From the NCBI RefSeq assembly GCF_934754925.1, contig NZ_CAKVJA010000020.1:1-45201 (forward strand): a DNA stretch of 45,201 nucleotides, given 5' to 3'. The notes beneath the pieces are model-generated. The model searched no databases, was not told the DNA's origin, and saw nothing but the letters and a program-made list of their open reading frames with translations. Positions 25,235 through 33,046 of this stretch are shown here, one piece after another. Source of the DNA: an uncultured Clostridium sp. Lineage in GTDB: Bacteria > Bacillota > Clostridia > Clostridiales > Clostridiaceae. The position numbers and the translations under genes are program-made. Each line of letters begins with the position of its first letter. Position 1 is the stretch's first letter.

Positions 25235-25249
25235 TGTGACTAAGTCACA
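25235..25249 (+). promoter_or_regulatory. Crp-like operator before the Crp/Fnr-family gene
   Basis: TGTGACTAAGTCACA is a perfect 7+1+7 palindrome with half-sites TGTGA/TCACA spaced by five bases. A second GTGA-N5-TCAC copy lies at the end of the same gene (25987-25999), before the downstream relic. Confidence 0.65.
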
Positions 25250-25324
25250 ATATATATGTATATTAAATATATAAAATATTAAATAATATAATTTTTTATT
25301 TATGAAGGAGAACCAAGTAAAACT

Positions 25325-25990
25325 ATGATTAATAATAGAAATTACTATATAAGTGAGCTTTATGAAGCATATCCAATTCTAGCTCAAATAGATAAAAATA
25401 ATGATGGAATATTAAGTAAAAGGGCTACCTTTAAAGAGCTTTTATCAGATGAATATTTAACAACCCATGAAGGTGAATGTATAGGTTTTTTATTTGTTCT
25501 AAGTGGAAATATAAAAGTCCAAAAGATAAATGAAAAAGGTGAAGAAACTAATCTTTATAATGTTGAAAAAGGTCAATTATGTCATGAGTCTTTAAGCTGT
25601 TTTATGAATTGTAAATCTCTAAATATTATAGCAAGAGCACTTCAAGATTCTAAAATATGTATTATTCCATTTGATATTATTAATAATTACTTATTACATG
25701 ATACTTTATTTTTACAATATATTTATAAGGATTTATATAATAAGTTTAGGCTAATTGTAAATGTAAAGGAGGAAGTTAAACATGAATCATTAACAAATAG
25801 ATTAGTTAAATTACTTATAGCTAAAAAAAGTAAAAACATTTATTTAACTCATAATGATTTAGCATTTGAATTAGATTCTGCTAGAGAAGTAGTAAGTAGA
25901 AAGCTGAAAGAACTAGAGAGAGAAGGATATTTAAAATTAGGCAGAGGTAAAATACAAATAGAAAAAGATTTAAGTGAAATTATAAAGTGA
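25325..25990 (+). CDS. Crp/Fnr-family transcriptional regulator
   Basis: The 221-residue product has an N-terminal cyclic-nucleotide-binding-like beta barrel (residues about 30-115) and a C-terminal winged helix. The recognition helix reads SAREVVSRKLKELEREGYL. It retains the Arg-Glu-x-x-x-Arg pattern that in E. coli CRP (R180, E181, R185) reads TGTGA, fitting the two GTGA-N5-TCAC palindromes around the gene. There is no N-terminal FNR-type cysteine cluster, though C54, C96, C103 and others are scattered. The ribosome site GAAGGAG is about 14 bases from the ATG, a little far. Likely autoregulated and controlling the CoA-disulfide-reductase-like locus that follows, suggesting a redox or sulfur signal (inference). 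Confidence 0.85.
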   Translation: MINNRNYYISELYEAYPILAQIDKNNDGILSKRATFKELLSDEYLTTHEGECIGFLFVLSGNIKVQKINEKGEETNLYNVEKGQLCHESLSCFMNCKSLNIIARALQDSKICIIPFDIINNYLLHDTLFLQYIYKDLYNKFRLIVNVKEEVKHESLTNRLVKLLIAKKSKNIYLTHNDLAFELDSAREVVSRKLKELEREGYLKLGRGKIQIEKDLSEIIK

Positions 25991-25999
25991 TATAGTCAC
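25987..25999 (+). promoter_or_regulatory. second Crp-like operator
   Basis: GTGATATAGTCAC overlaps the stop codon of the Crp/Fnr gene. It has the same GTGA-N5-TCAC half-sites and spacing as the site at 25235. It lies 130 bases before the start of the CoA-disulfide-reductase relic. Confidence 0.5.
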
Positions 26000-26127
26000 A
26001 AAATAAATTTATTATTAGATATAAAATATGGATATAAGGTAGTTGAATATTTAAATGTACTATTCAACTACAAGTAATATTTATCAATAAAATATTATAG
26101 AGTTTATTTACTGATATGGAGGGAGCT

Positions 26128-26556
26128 ATGTTTGGTTTTTTTAATAAAAATAATAGAAAAGTAGTTAATGAAAAAGGACCCCATGTATCATTTTCAAACT
26201 GTGCACTTCCTTATCATTTAAGTGGAATAATACAAAGTGCAAGCTAATTGAAGATGGCTTATATAATTGATGTAAGAGAAGCCATGGAATTTGAAAATGG
26301 TCATATTAAAGGTGCAATTAATATTCCTTTAAGTGAACTAAGAGAAAAAGCAAATGAAATTCCTAAGGATAAACCAGTTTACCTTCATTGTAGAACTGGT
26401 CAAAGAAGTTATAATGCTGTTTTAGCACTGCAAAATTTAGCATATGATAATGTAATAAATATAACTGGAAGCTTTTTAGGCTTATCCTTCTATGAAGCAT
26501 ATAATGATAAGGTGAAAAATAGAGACAGTATATTAACAAAATATAATTTTAAATAA
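26128..26556 (+). pseudogene. collapsed CoA-disulfide reductase/NADH oxidase-like gene with rhodanese domain
   Basis: From ATG 26128 (after GGAGGGAGCT) the frame gives MFGFFNKNNRKVV then EKGPHVSFSNCALPYHLSGI, the redox-cysteine segment (SFSNCALP) of the flavin domain of CoA-disulfide reductases. After IIQSAS comes an in-frame TAA (26245-26247). The same frame then continues with a complete rhodanese domain (YIIDVREAMEFENGHIKGAI, active-site C in HCRTGQRS, ending GRDSILTKYNF) that normally forms the C-terminus of the same enzyme. About 400 codons of FAD/NAD domain are missing. The rhodanese part could still be translated from TTG 26248 or ATG 26254 but lacks a good ribosome site. An independent small rhodanese gene is the alternative; the SFSNCALP leader argues against it. 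Confidence 0.8.
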
Positions 26557-26581
26557 TTTATATTTTATAATATATAAAATT

Positions 26582-26625
26582 AAAAATGCTAAGTGATGAC
26601 TTAATAATCATGACTTAGCATTTTT
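26582..26625. terminator. terminator after the rhodanese relic
   Basis: AAAAATGCTAAGT and ACTTAGCATTTTT form a 13-bp stem with an 18-base loop, with A/T runs on both sides. Confidence 0.75.
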
Positions 26626-26660
26626 ATATAATATATCAAATTTAAATATTATGTTCTTTC

Positions 26661-26855
26661 CTATACTGAGAAGAAATACCTTATGCCTTCTGAGTCAAGC
26701 ATATTAGGTTGCATAGAACCACTATCTGCTACTATTTTATCAGTTTTATGGTTAAATGTAACTTTTGTTTTACCAGAACTTCTAGGAACAATTTGTATAA
26801 TTTCTACTGTTATAATTCTATCATTTTCTAAGAAAAAATAACTATATATAAATCT
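26661..26855 (-). pseudogene. unrecognised C-terminal coding remnant
   Basis: One minus-strand frame is open for about 65 codons and reads like real protein (for example VEIIQIVPRSSGKTKVTF, later GIRYFFSV and a stop). It has no start codon or ribosome site and its front runs into the large inverted repeat that ends the next gene upstream. I do not recognise the family. It is most likely the tail of a gene whose 5' part was deleted. The rest of the 350-base gap contains only the two hairpins. Confidence 0.4.
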
Positions 26856-26895
26856 AGGAGTAATTAATTAAATTAATTACTCCTAGATTTATATA
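26845..26895 (-). terminator. 51-base near-perfect palindrome, terminator of the CmpB-family gene
   Basis: Arms 26845-26869 and 26871-26895 are perfect inverse complements (25 bp) around a single A. The minus strand continues with TATAGTTATTTTTTC. It ends 16 bases from the stop of the CmpB-family gene. The absence of a loop is unusual. Confidence 0.65.
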
Positions 26896-26910
26896 AAAAT
26901 AATTAAGTTT

Positions 26911-27921
26911 TTATTTATCACTTAGATTTTTATCTAAATTTTTAACTTCTCTCATAGCCTCTTCATATCTCTTAGCCCTTGCATTTGGATTTCTTCTTAA
27001 TATATTTATAGAATTTACATAAACTTTATTTTCAGTATTATTAATTTTTAATTCATGTGCTTTTAATCTTGATAGATAGTCTGAAAACTCAGCTTTTATT
27101 TTACTTGGTTCATCTATAGCCTTTGATGATAATTCATCAAATTTATCAACATACCTTGATACCTTTTCAACAAACCCCTTGGTTGCTTCCTCCTTTAATG
27201 CTAGGTTTCTTCTAATGATTGCTTCAATAGCTTGCTTTCTTGTATTTTTCTTAGCTGCTGATTTTTCTTGCTTAATAGCTACTTTTTCAACTAATTTTTC
27301 TTGCATAGATTTTACATCCTCATTAACAAAAGCTTCTAATATCTCTATTCTCTTCTTTATGTTAATGATAGTATCATTTCTTTCAGTAAACCTAATTAAT
27401 AAATTCTTTAAATCCATGGCTTCATTGAATGATTGTACAGCATCGATTGTGATAAAAACTGTTATAATATATGCACTTATTTCTAATATTTCATCAGGAA
27501 TATTGTTAATTAGATACTCTATAGGTGGATTTACAAATCTAACTAATAATACCGAAAAGACTCCCCATGCCAAGGAACACAGTAAACAAACATGTCCATT
27601 AATATTAAATGGTTCTGTAGTATAATCCCAATATCTAACATGAAATAATTTCTCCATTAATGCTCCAGTTATATACTCCAATATTGTTGCAGCAATCATA
27701 CCTATAATAAATACCAATACAAGATTCTTCTGAACTACTAATGTAGAAATTAATACCACTATAGCCCCAGATCCGTAAATAGGTAATAATGGACCCTTTA
27801 AAAATCCCCTATTTACCCATTTATGATTTTTTAAAGATACATAACATGATTCCCATATCCATCCCATAAAACAATAAAGATAAAATAGAAGAACCCACTG
27901 GTGTACTGTATATATATTCAT
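26911..27921 (-). CDS. CmpB-like membrane protein (putative ABC-transporter type IV, PF06541)
   Basis: The 336-residue protein has about five or six membrane helices in residues 1-165 with the family motifs FYLYCFMGWIWESCYVSL (14-31), NRGFLKGPLLPIYGSGA (37-53) and VRYWDYT. A long, highly charged C-terminal region (about 175-336) looks like coiled coil and should lie in the cytoplasm. The domain is named an ABC-transporter type IV but its biochemical role is not established. The long charged tail is an addition to the usual ~200-residue form. A single gene with its own terminator. Confidence 0.8.
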   Translation of the reverse strand: MNIYTVHQWVLLFYLYCFMGWIWESCYVSLKNHKWVNRGFLKGPLLPIYGSGAIVVLISTLVVQKNLVLVFIIGMIAATILEYITGALMEKLFHVRYWDYTTEPFNINGHVCLLCSLAWGVFSVLLVRFVNPPIEYLINNIPDEILEISAYIITVFITIDAVQSFNEAMDLKNLLIRFTERNDTIINIKKRIEILEAFVNEDVKSMQEKLVEKVAIKQEKSAAKKNTRKQAIEAIIRRNLALKEEATKGFVEKVSRYVDKFDELSSKAIDEPSKIKAEFSDYLSRLKAHELKINNTENKVYVNSINILRRNPNARAKRYEEAMREVKNLDKNLSDK

Positions 27922-27981
27922 CTCTTTCCTCCATTGCTCAATAACTAATTTATAGCATATTAATATATTTTTAATAAAAAT

Positions 27982-28023
27982 ACCTCAGAAAAAATTATCT
28001 ATGAATAAGTTTTCTTCTGAGGT
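27982..28023 (-). terminator. terminator of the M32 carboxypeptidase
   Basis: ACCTCAGAA and TTCTGAGGT, extended by A and T runs, form a hairpin 16 bases past the stop codon. Confidence 0.75.
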
Positions 28024-28038
28024 CAATTTATCTATATA

Positions 28039-29547
28039 TTAATAATTATATATTTCCTTATATTTCTTATCTAAGTATTCAATAAAATATTTTGCTTGAA
28101 GTTCTTCACCTGTAATTTTCTTTATTAAATCACTTGGATCATAAAGGTTTGCACATTCATGAACATTTTCCTTTAACCATTTATATACTGATGATAAATC
28201 TCCCATTTCTATTTCATCATATACATTAGGTACATCCTTAACCATTTTATTTAGCATTTGTGCACCATAAAGATTTCCTAATGCATAACTTGGAAAATAC
28301 CCAAATGATCCATCTGACCAATGCATATCTTGAAGCACTCCAACCTTATCACTTGTAGGCTCTACACCCAAATATTCCTTATATTTTTCATTCCAAACTC
28401 TTGGTAAATCACTAACTTCAATTTTATCATTTATAAGTAATTTTTCTATTTCATATCTTATAATTATATGAATACTATAAGTTAGTTCATCTGCTTCAGT
28501 TCTTATTAATGAAGGTTCTACCTTATTTATTGTATTATAAAACTCTTCCTCATTAATAGATTCAAACTGATCTGAAAATTCCTTTTTAGCTTCTTTATAT
28601 AAATATCTGCAAAAAGCTTTATTTCTTCCTATTATATTTTCATAAAATCTTGATTGTGATTCATGAATAGCCATAGATGCTGCAATATTTAATCCAGTGC
28701 CTTCTAGATAGTCAGGTATATTTTGCTCATATATTCCATGTCCGCCTTCATGTATTGCTGAAAACATTGCAGATGTAAAATCATTTAAATAGTAATGATT
28801 TGTTATTCTAACATCTTTATTAGTCATATCTAAAGTATATGGATGTTCAGTTTCATCCATTCTTCCTGATTTAAAATCAAATCCCATAGTTTTTAAAATT
28901 TTAAAGCAAAATCTTTTTTGATTTTCCTTAGGAAATTCTTTTCCTTCAAAAACATTAGAAATTTCTGTTCCACTATTATTTATCTTTTTTAATATATTAA
29001 CAATTCCATCTCTTAACTCATCAAAAACTTTATCTAATTTTTCAACAGTAAGTCCTGGCTCATAATCATCTAATAAAGCGTTATACTTATTACCTTTATA
29101 CCCCTTATATTTTATTGATTTCTTTGTAAGCTCTACTATCTTTTCTAAATCAGGCCTAAATATTTCAAAGTTATCTTCATTCTTAGCCCTTTCCCAAGCT
29201 AATTGTCCCCTAGATGCTGCTAAAGAAAATTCTTTTATAAATTCCTCTGGAAATATCTTTTCCTTTTCATAATTCTTCTTAAGTTCATGTAACATTCTTT
29301 TATGAACAAAATCTAATTTTTCCTCATTCTTCTCAAAGAATTTAATAAAGTCATGAATTTCTTTTGAAACAGATAAATTATGTGCTTGCATTTGCATGAA
29401 AGACATAGTCTCTGCTCTTCCCTCTGCCGCATTTTCTGGCATTCCCGTTGTCATGTCCCAATACATAAGACTTCCTACATTTCTATAATGCTCAATAGTT
29501 TTTAAATATGCTGAAAGTTCATCCAACTTTTTCTTTAATTTATCCAA
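28039..29547 (-). CDS. M32-family metallocarboxypeptidase (Taq-type)
   Basis: The product (502 residues) removes C-terminal amino acids from peptides in the cytoplasm. The zinc site is HEGGH (H266, E267, H270) in MFSAIHEGGHGIYEQ, with a third ligand Glu about 30 residues on (IHESQSRFYEN). YWDMTTGMP near 29-37 and the C-terminal IRYEIEKLL and DMHWSDGSFGYFPSYALGN segments are family hallmarks. Length is normal. It is monocistronic with its own terminator and no signal peptide, so peptide recycling is the probable role. Confidence 0.9.
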   Translation of the reverse strand: MDKLKKKLDELSAYLKTIEHYRNVGSLMYWDMTTGMPENAAEGRAETMSFMQMQAHNLSVSKEIHDFIKFFEKNEEKLDFVHKRMLHELKKNYEKEKIFPEEFIKEFSLAASRGQLAWERAKNEDNFEIFRPDLEKIVELTKKSIKYKGYKGNKYNALLDDYEPGLTVEKLDKVFDELRDGIVNILKKINNSGTEISNVFEGKEFPKENQKRFCFKILKTMGFDFKSGRMDETEHPYTLDMTNKDVRITNHYYLNDFTSAMFSAIHEGGHGIYEQNIPDYLEGTGLNIAASMAIHESQSRFYENIIGRNKAFCRYLYKEAKKEFSDQFESINEEEFYNTINKVEPSLIRTEADELTYSIHIIIRYEIEKLLINDKIEVSDLPRVWNEKYKEYLGVEPTSDKVGVLQDMHWSDGSFGYFPSYALGNLYGAQMLNKMVKDVPNVYDEIEMGDLSSVYKWLKENVHECANLYDPSDLIKKITGEELQAKYFIEYLDKKYKEIYNY

Positions 29548-29631
29548 AACTTAGCCCCCATCCTAATATTTTTCCATTTACTTAATTATATACTTTATTT
29601 TAAATTAAATGAATAGTACATTTTTATCAGG

Positions 29632-29700
29632 AAAATAATGTATGAACCTCCGGGGTTAATCCAAAATATGGATTAACCCCGGAGGCGCATACATTATTTT
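29632..29700 (-). terminator. long two-part hairpin terminator of the glucosidase
   Basis: An inner GC-rich stem (CCTCCGGGGTTAATCC with GGATTAACCCCGGAGG, 16 bp, loop AAAATAT) sits on an outer stem (AAAATAATGTATG with CATACATTATTTT). The GC content is exceptional for this genome. A related GC-rich hairpin lies at 31503-31543. Confidence 0.8.
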
Positions 29701-29711
29701 ACATTTTAATA

Positions 29712-31340
29712 TTATTTAACTCTCTCCATTATAGCTTCATATGGTCTTAATTTTAATCTTTCATTTAACGTGCTAGAATCATTATAATTGCTTAATAAAA
29801 TATCAGCATGATTAAAATCACCATTAAAATTGAAAGTAACTTCCTTATCATAGAAATTACAAACTACTAATATCTTGTCTCCATTTAACTCTCTAGTATA
29901 AGCAAATATATTTTCATCTTCAGGACATAATAAAGTATAATCTCCATAAATTATAGTATCATTATTTTTTCTTATATTTATTAATTTTCTATAATGATGG
30001 AAAATAGAATTTTCATCTTCTAAACATTGCTTAGCATTTATTTCATCATAATTTTTATTAACAGCTAACCAAGGAGTTCCTGTTGTGAATCCAGCATTTT
30101 CAGAATTATCCCATTGCATCGGAGTTCTAGCATTATCTCTTCCCTTAGCATAGATAGATTCCATTATTTCATCATGAGTATATCCTTTTGAAAGCCTATC
30201 TTTATACATGTTTAAACTTTCAATATCATTGTAGTCATTAATATCTTCAAATCTTACATTAGTCATTCCAAGTTCTTCTCCTTGATAAATATAAGGAGTT
30301 CCCTTCATTCCATGAAGAAGAGTAGCAAGCATTTTTGAACTTAGAACCCTATATTCTTTATCATTTCCCCATCTTGAAACTATTCTTGGCAAATCATGAT
30401 TATTCCAGAAAAGACTGTTCCATCCTTGTCCCTCAAGTTCTGTTTGCCACTTAGATAAAACTTTCTTTAAATCAAGTAATTCTAATGGTTTTACGTCCCA
30501 CTTTTCTTTTCCTTCAATTTGATCTAACCCTATATGTTCAAATTGGAATACCATACTTAATTCTTTTCTTTCTGGATTTGAATAAAGCTTAGCTACCTCT
30601 GGAGTTGCTCCCCATGTTTCTCCTACTGTTAATAGGTCCTTACCTTCTAATGCAGCTTTATTCATTTCTTGTAGATATTCATGTAATTTAGGTCCATTTC
30701 CTGTTATCATATCATCTGGAACTTTACCTATTAGATCAATAACGTCCATTCTAAATCCACCAATACCTTTATCTACCCAGAAATTCATCATCTTATAAAC
30801 TTCATTTCTAACCTTTTCATTTTCCCAATTTAAATCTGGTTGCTTCTTACTAAATAAATGTAAATAGTATTGACCTGTTGTTTCATCATATTGCCATGCA
30901 CTTCCGCTAAATGTTGATCCTAAATCATTTGGTTCATGGCCATCCACTGGATCTCTCCATATATAGTAATCTCTATATTCATTATCCTTAGACTTTTTAG
31001 CTTCAATAAACCATTTATGTTCATCAGAAGTATGGTTAACAACTAAGTCCATAAGAATCTTAATTCCTCTTTCATTAGCTTCTTTTAAAAGATTATCCAT
31101 ATCTTCCATTGTTCCAAATTCATCCATGATATCACAGTAATCACTTATATCATATCCATTATCATCATTTGGAGATTTATAAACTGGGCTAAGCCAAATA
31201 ACATCTATCCCAAGCTCTTTTAGATAATCTAACTTTTCCCTAATTCCGTTAATATCACCTATTCCATCACCATTACTATCATTAAAGCTTCTTGGGTATA
31301 TTTGATATACTACTGAGCTATGCCACCATTGTCTTTCCAT
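29712..31340 (-). CDS. malL: oligo-1,6-glucosidase / alpha-glucosidase (GH13_31)
   Basis: The enzyme (542 residues from the chosen start) hydrolyses alpha-1,6 and related terminal glucosidic bonds of isomaltose- or sucrose-like oligosaccharides in the cytoplasm. The sequence opens MERQWWHSSVVYQIYPRSF and shows the GH13 regions DLVVNHTS, GFRMDVIDLI (nucleophile Asp), VGETWG (acid/base Glu) and FWNNHDLPR. The ATG at 31340 is eight bases after GGAGG; a longer ATG at 31370 adds ten residues but lies upstream of that site. It stands alone, with long terminators on both flanks. Trehalose-6-phosphate hydrolase and sucrose isomerase are related alternatives. Confidence 0.87.
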   Translation of the reverse strand: MERQWWHSSVVYQIYPRSFNDSNGDGIGDINGIREKLDYLKELGIDVIWLSPVYKSPNDDNGYDISDYCDIMDEFGTMEDMDNLLKEANERGIKILMDLVVNHTSDEHKWFIEAKKSKDNEYRDYYIWRDPVDGHEPNDLGSTFSGSAWQYDETTGQYYLHLFSKKQPDLNWENEKVRNEVYKMMNFWVDKGIGGFRMDVIDLIGKVPDDMITGNGPKLHEYLQEMNKAALEGKDLLTVGETWGATPEVAKLYSNPERKELSMVFQFEHIGLDQIEGKEKWDVKPLELLDLKKVLSKWQTELEGQGWNSLFWNNHDLPRIVSRWGNDKEYRVLSSKMLATLLHGMKGTPYIYQGEELGMTNVRFEDINDYNDIESLNMYKDRLSKGYTHDEIMESIYAKGRDNARTPMQWDNSENAGFTTGTPWLAVNKNYDEINAKQCLEDENSIFHHYRKLINIRKNNDTIIYGDYTLLCPEDENIFAYTRELNGDKILVVCNFYDKEVTFNFNGDFNHADILLSNYNDSSTLNERLKLRPYEAIMERVK

Positions 31341-31502
31341 ATTTGTTACCTCCACATTATAAAAACTCAATTTATCTTTTTATTACAATTAATGATTTAT
31401 AATGTGATTATACATAATATTATCATTACTTTACTTGCAAAATATAGGCTTTTTTTAACACAATAATGCTATTTTTTATTTTATTTTCTTAATAATGTTA
31501 AT

Positions 31503-31543
31503 GCCTCCTAGGAATATCCATTATATGGGTGTTCCCCGGAGGC
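31503..31543 (-). terminator. terminator of the EamA transporter gene
   Basis: GCCTCC...GGAATA pairs with the complementary half ending GGAGGC around CATTATATG, with short outer AATGT/ACATT arms. It ends just past the EamA stop codon (31551) and resembles the hairpin at 29632-29700. Confidence 0.65.
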
Positions 31544-31550
31544 ACTGACA

Positions 31551-32420
31551 TTATATGGATTTTATTAATAATAATAATGTTCCAACTACAATTAAAATTA
31601 ATCCTAATAATGATTTTTTTGATAATTTTTCTTTTAAAAATATATAAGCAAATAATACAGTTACTAAAATACTAAGCTTGTCTATAGGTACTACTATAGA
31701 AGCTAGTCCATCTTGTAAAGCCTTATAATAGCAAAGCCATGATGCGCCAGTTGCTATTCCAGATAAAATTAAAAATATTAAACTTCTTTTATCTATCTTC
31801 TTAACATCACTTTGTTTTTTAGTAGCAAAAACTATAATCCATGACATTATAAGTACAACTATTGTTCTAATTGCTGTTCCTAAGTTTGATTCAATATTTT
31901 CTATACCAACCTTACCTAATATAGATGTCAATGAGGCAAATAGAGCTGATAATAAAGCATATATTAACCATGCTTTTCCCTTAACTACCTTTTCTACTCC
32001 TTCTTTCTTTTGAATCATTAAGTATGTTCCAATAGCTATTCCTATCATTCCAATTACCATATTTATAGTTATCTTTTCATTTAAGAAAATAAAAGCTAAA
32101 ATCATAGTTAATATTGTACTACTTTTATCAATAGGTACTACTTTATTAACATCTCCTAGTTGTAAAGCCTTAAAATAACATAGCCAAGATCCTCCTGTTG
32201 ATAAACCTGATAAAATTAAGAATAAAAAAGTTTTTCCATCAATATTTACTATTGTACTTTGTGATCCAATTAAAAATACCATTATCCATGAAAAAATTAA
32301 GACTATAATAGTCCTTATAGCTGTAGCTAAATGAGAATCAACGTCTTTTATCCCTACCTTAGCTAAAATAGATGTAATCCCCGCAAAAAATGCAGATCCA
32401 AAAGCATAAATCAACCACAT
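31551..32420 (-). CDS. EamA/DMT-family transporter made of two near-identical halves
   Basis: The 289-residue protein has ten membrane helices in two EamA units, residues about 1-139 and 150-289. By manual alignment about 76 of 139 positions are identical between the halves (shared stretches TAIRTI, FLILSG, SWLCY, VVPIDK). Ordinary ten-helix EamA proteins have strongly diverged halves, while single-unit homologues of about 140 residues form dimers. This gene therefore looks like a recent fusion or duplication of a single-unit gene. It should export or import small metabolites; the substrate is unknown. AAGGAGAATATAGAT precedes the ATG. Confidence 0.85.
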   Translation of the reverse strand: MWLIYAFGSAFFAGITSILAKVGIKDVDSHLATAIRTIIVLIFSWIMVFLIGSQSTIVNIDGKTFLFLILSGLSTGGSWLCYFKALQLGDVNKVVPIDKSSTILTMILAFIFLNEKITINMVIGMIGIAIGTYLMIQKKEGVEKVVKGKAWLIYALLSALFASLTSILGKVGIENIESNLGTAIRTIVVLIMSWIIVFATKKQSDVKKIDKRSLIFLILSGIATGASWLCYYKALQDGLASIVVPIDKLSILVTVLFAYIFLKEKLSKKSLLGLILIVVGTLLLLIKSI

Positions 32421-32442
32421 ATCTATATTCTCCTTTTGTTTT

Positions 32443-32483
32443 AATAAGTAAAGAGGTTGTATGAGACAACCTCTTTACTTATT
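32443..32483 (-). terminator. terminator of the small hypothetical gene
   Basis: Perfect 18-bp arms AATAAGTAAAGAGGTTGT and ACAACCTCTTTACTTATT with a five-base loop, 30 bases past the stop at 32514. Confidence 0.8.
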
Positions 32484-32513
32484 TTACATTATTTATATTA
32501 TAACTTTAATAAA

Positions 32514-32852
32514 TTATTTTATATTATTTTCAACTAATTCTATATTCTTAATATCTTCAATTCTTAATATCTTTATTTTAGTATCACCTTTTTTATTAGT
32601 ATGCAAAATTTTAACCCATTCATCATCAACTTCTAATATAGTACAATTACACTCTAAACTTTCAAAAATAGCCTCTTCTGATCTTATTTTACACACTTGT
32701 CCTACAAGACTAGATATTATTTTTGACATACTACCCTCTCCCTTTTGATTTCTTTCAAATTTTTTTACCTTCTTCTCAAGTCTCTTTACTTTTCCTGGAT
32801 ACGAAGAATAACATAGAATAATAAAGAAACTAAACCATCCCATCCACTCCAC
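32514..32852 (-). CDS. small membrane-anchored protein of unknown function
   Basis: The 112-residue frame has an N-terminal hydrophobic helix (FSFFIILCYSSY, 7-18), a basic coiled segment (KVKRLEKKVKKFER, 21-34) and a C-terminal domain of alternating beta-like strands (SLVGQVCKIRSEE..., CTILEVDDEWVKILHTN, KIKILRIEDIKNIELVE) that could be a small barrel. The start is either GTG 32852 (AAGGGGG eight bases before) or ATG 32843. An internal ATG (MSKIISS, 32729) has an excellent GGGAGAGGG site, so a short cytoplasmic form of about 71 residues may also be made. A degraded copy of part of this gene lies at 32961-32997. I do not recognise a named family. Confidence 0.65.
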   Translation of the reverse strand: MEWMGWFSFFIILCYSSYPGKVKRLEKKVKKFERNQKGEGSMSKIISSLVGQVCKIRSEEAIFESLECNCTILEVDDEWVKILHTNKKGDTKIKILRIEDIKNIELVENNIK

Positions 32853-32960
32853 ACTCTTTTCCCCCTTTTTTACATCATTTAAAACACTTTTTTTGTTATT
32901 CTATTATATATAAATTTTAACTACTTTGGAATAAAATTAATTAAAAGGTTATATTCCCCC

Positions 32961-32997
32961 TTTTTATTAGTATTCGAAATTTTATCCATTCATCATA
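32961..32997 (-). pseudogene. short degenerate copy of the neighbouring hypothetical gene
   Basis: This stretch matches 32589-32626 inside the small hypothetical gene, with a few substitutions and one single-base gap. It covers the DDEWVK...TNKKG segment. It lies upstream of the intact gene on the same strand and has no open frame, so it is probably the remnant of a tandem paralogue. Confidence 0.45.
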
Positions 32998-33005
32998 AAA
33001 TACTC

Positions 33006-33035
33006 CCCTAGGGAAAGGCAACTATTTCCCTAGGG
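33006..33035 (-). terminator. terminator of the GH3-type gene
   Basis: CCCTAGGGAAA and TTTCCCTAGGG form a perfect 11-bp stem with an eight-base loop, 12 bases past the stop codon. Confidence 0.75.
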
Positions 33036-33046
33036 TGAAATTTTTA

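Noticed and set aside
31338..31370. Longer start for the oligo-1,6-glucosidase
   Set aside because: It adds ten residues not found in the family and lies upstream of the GGAGG that serves the ATG at 31340.
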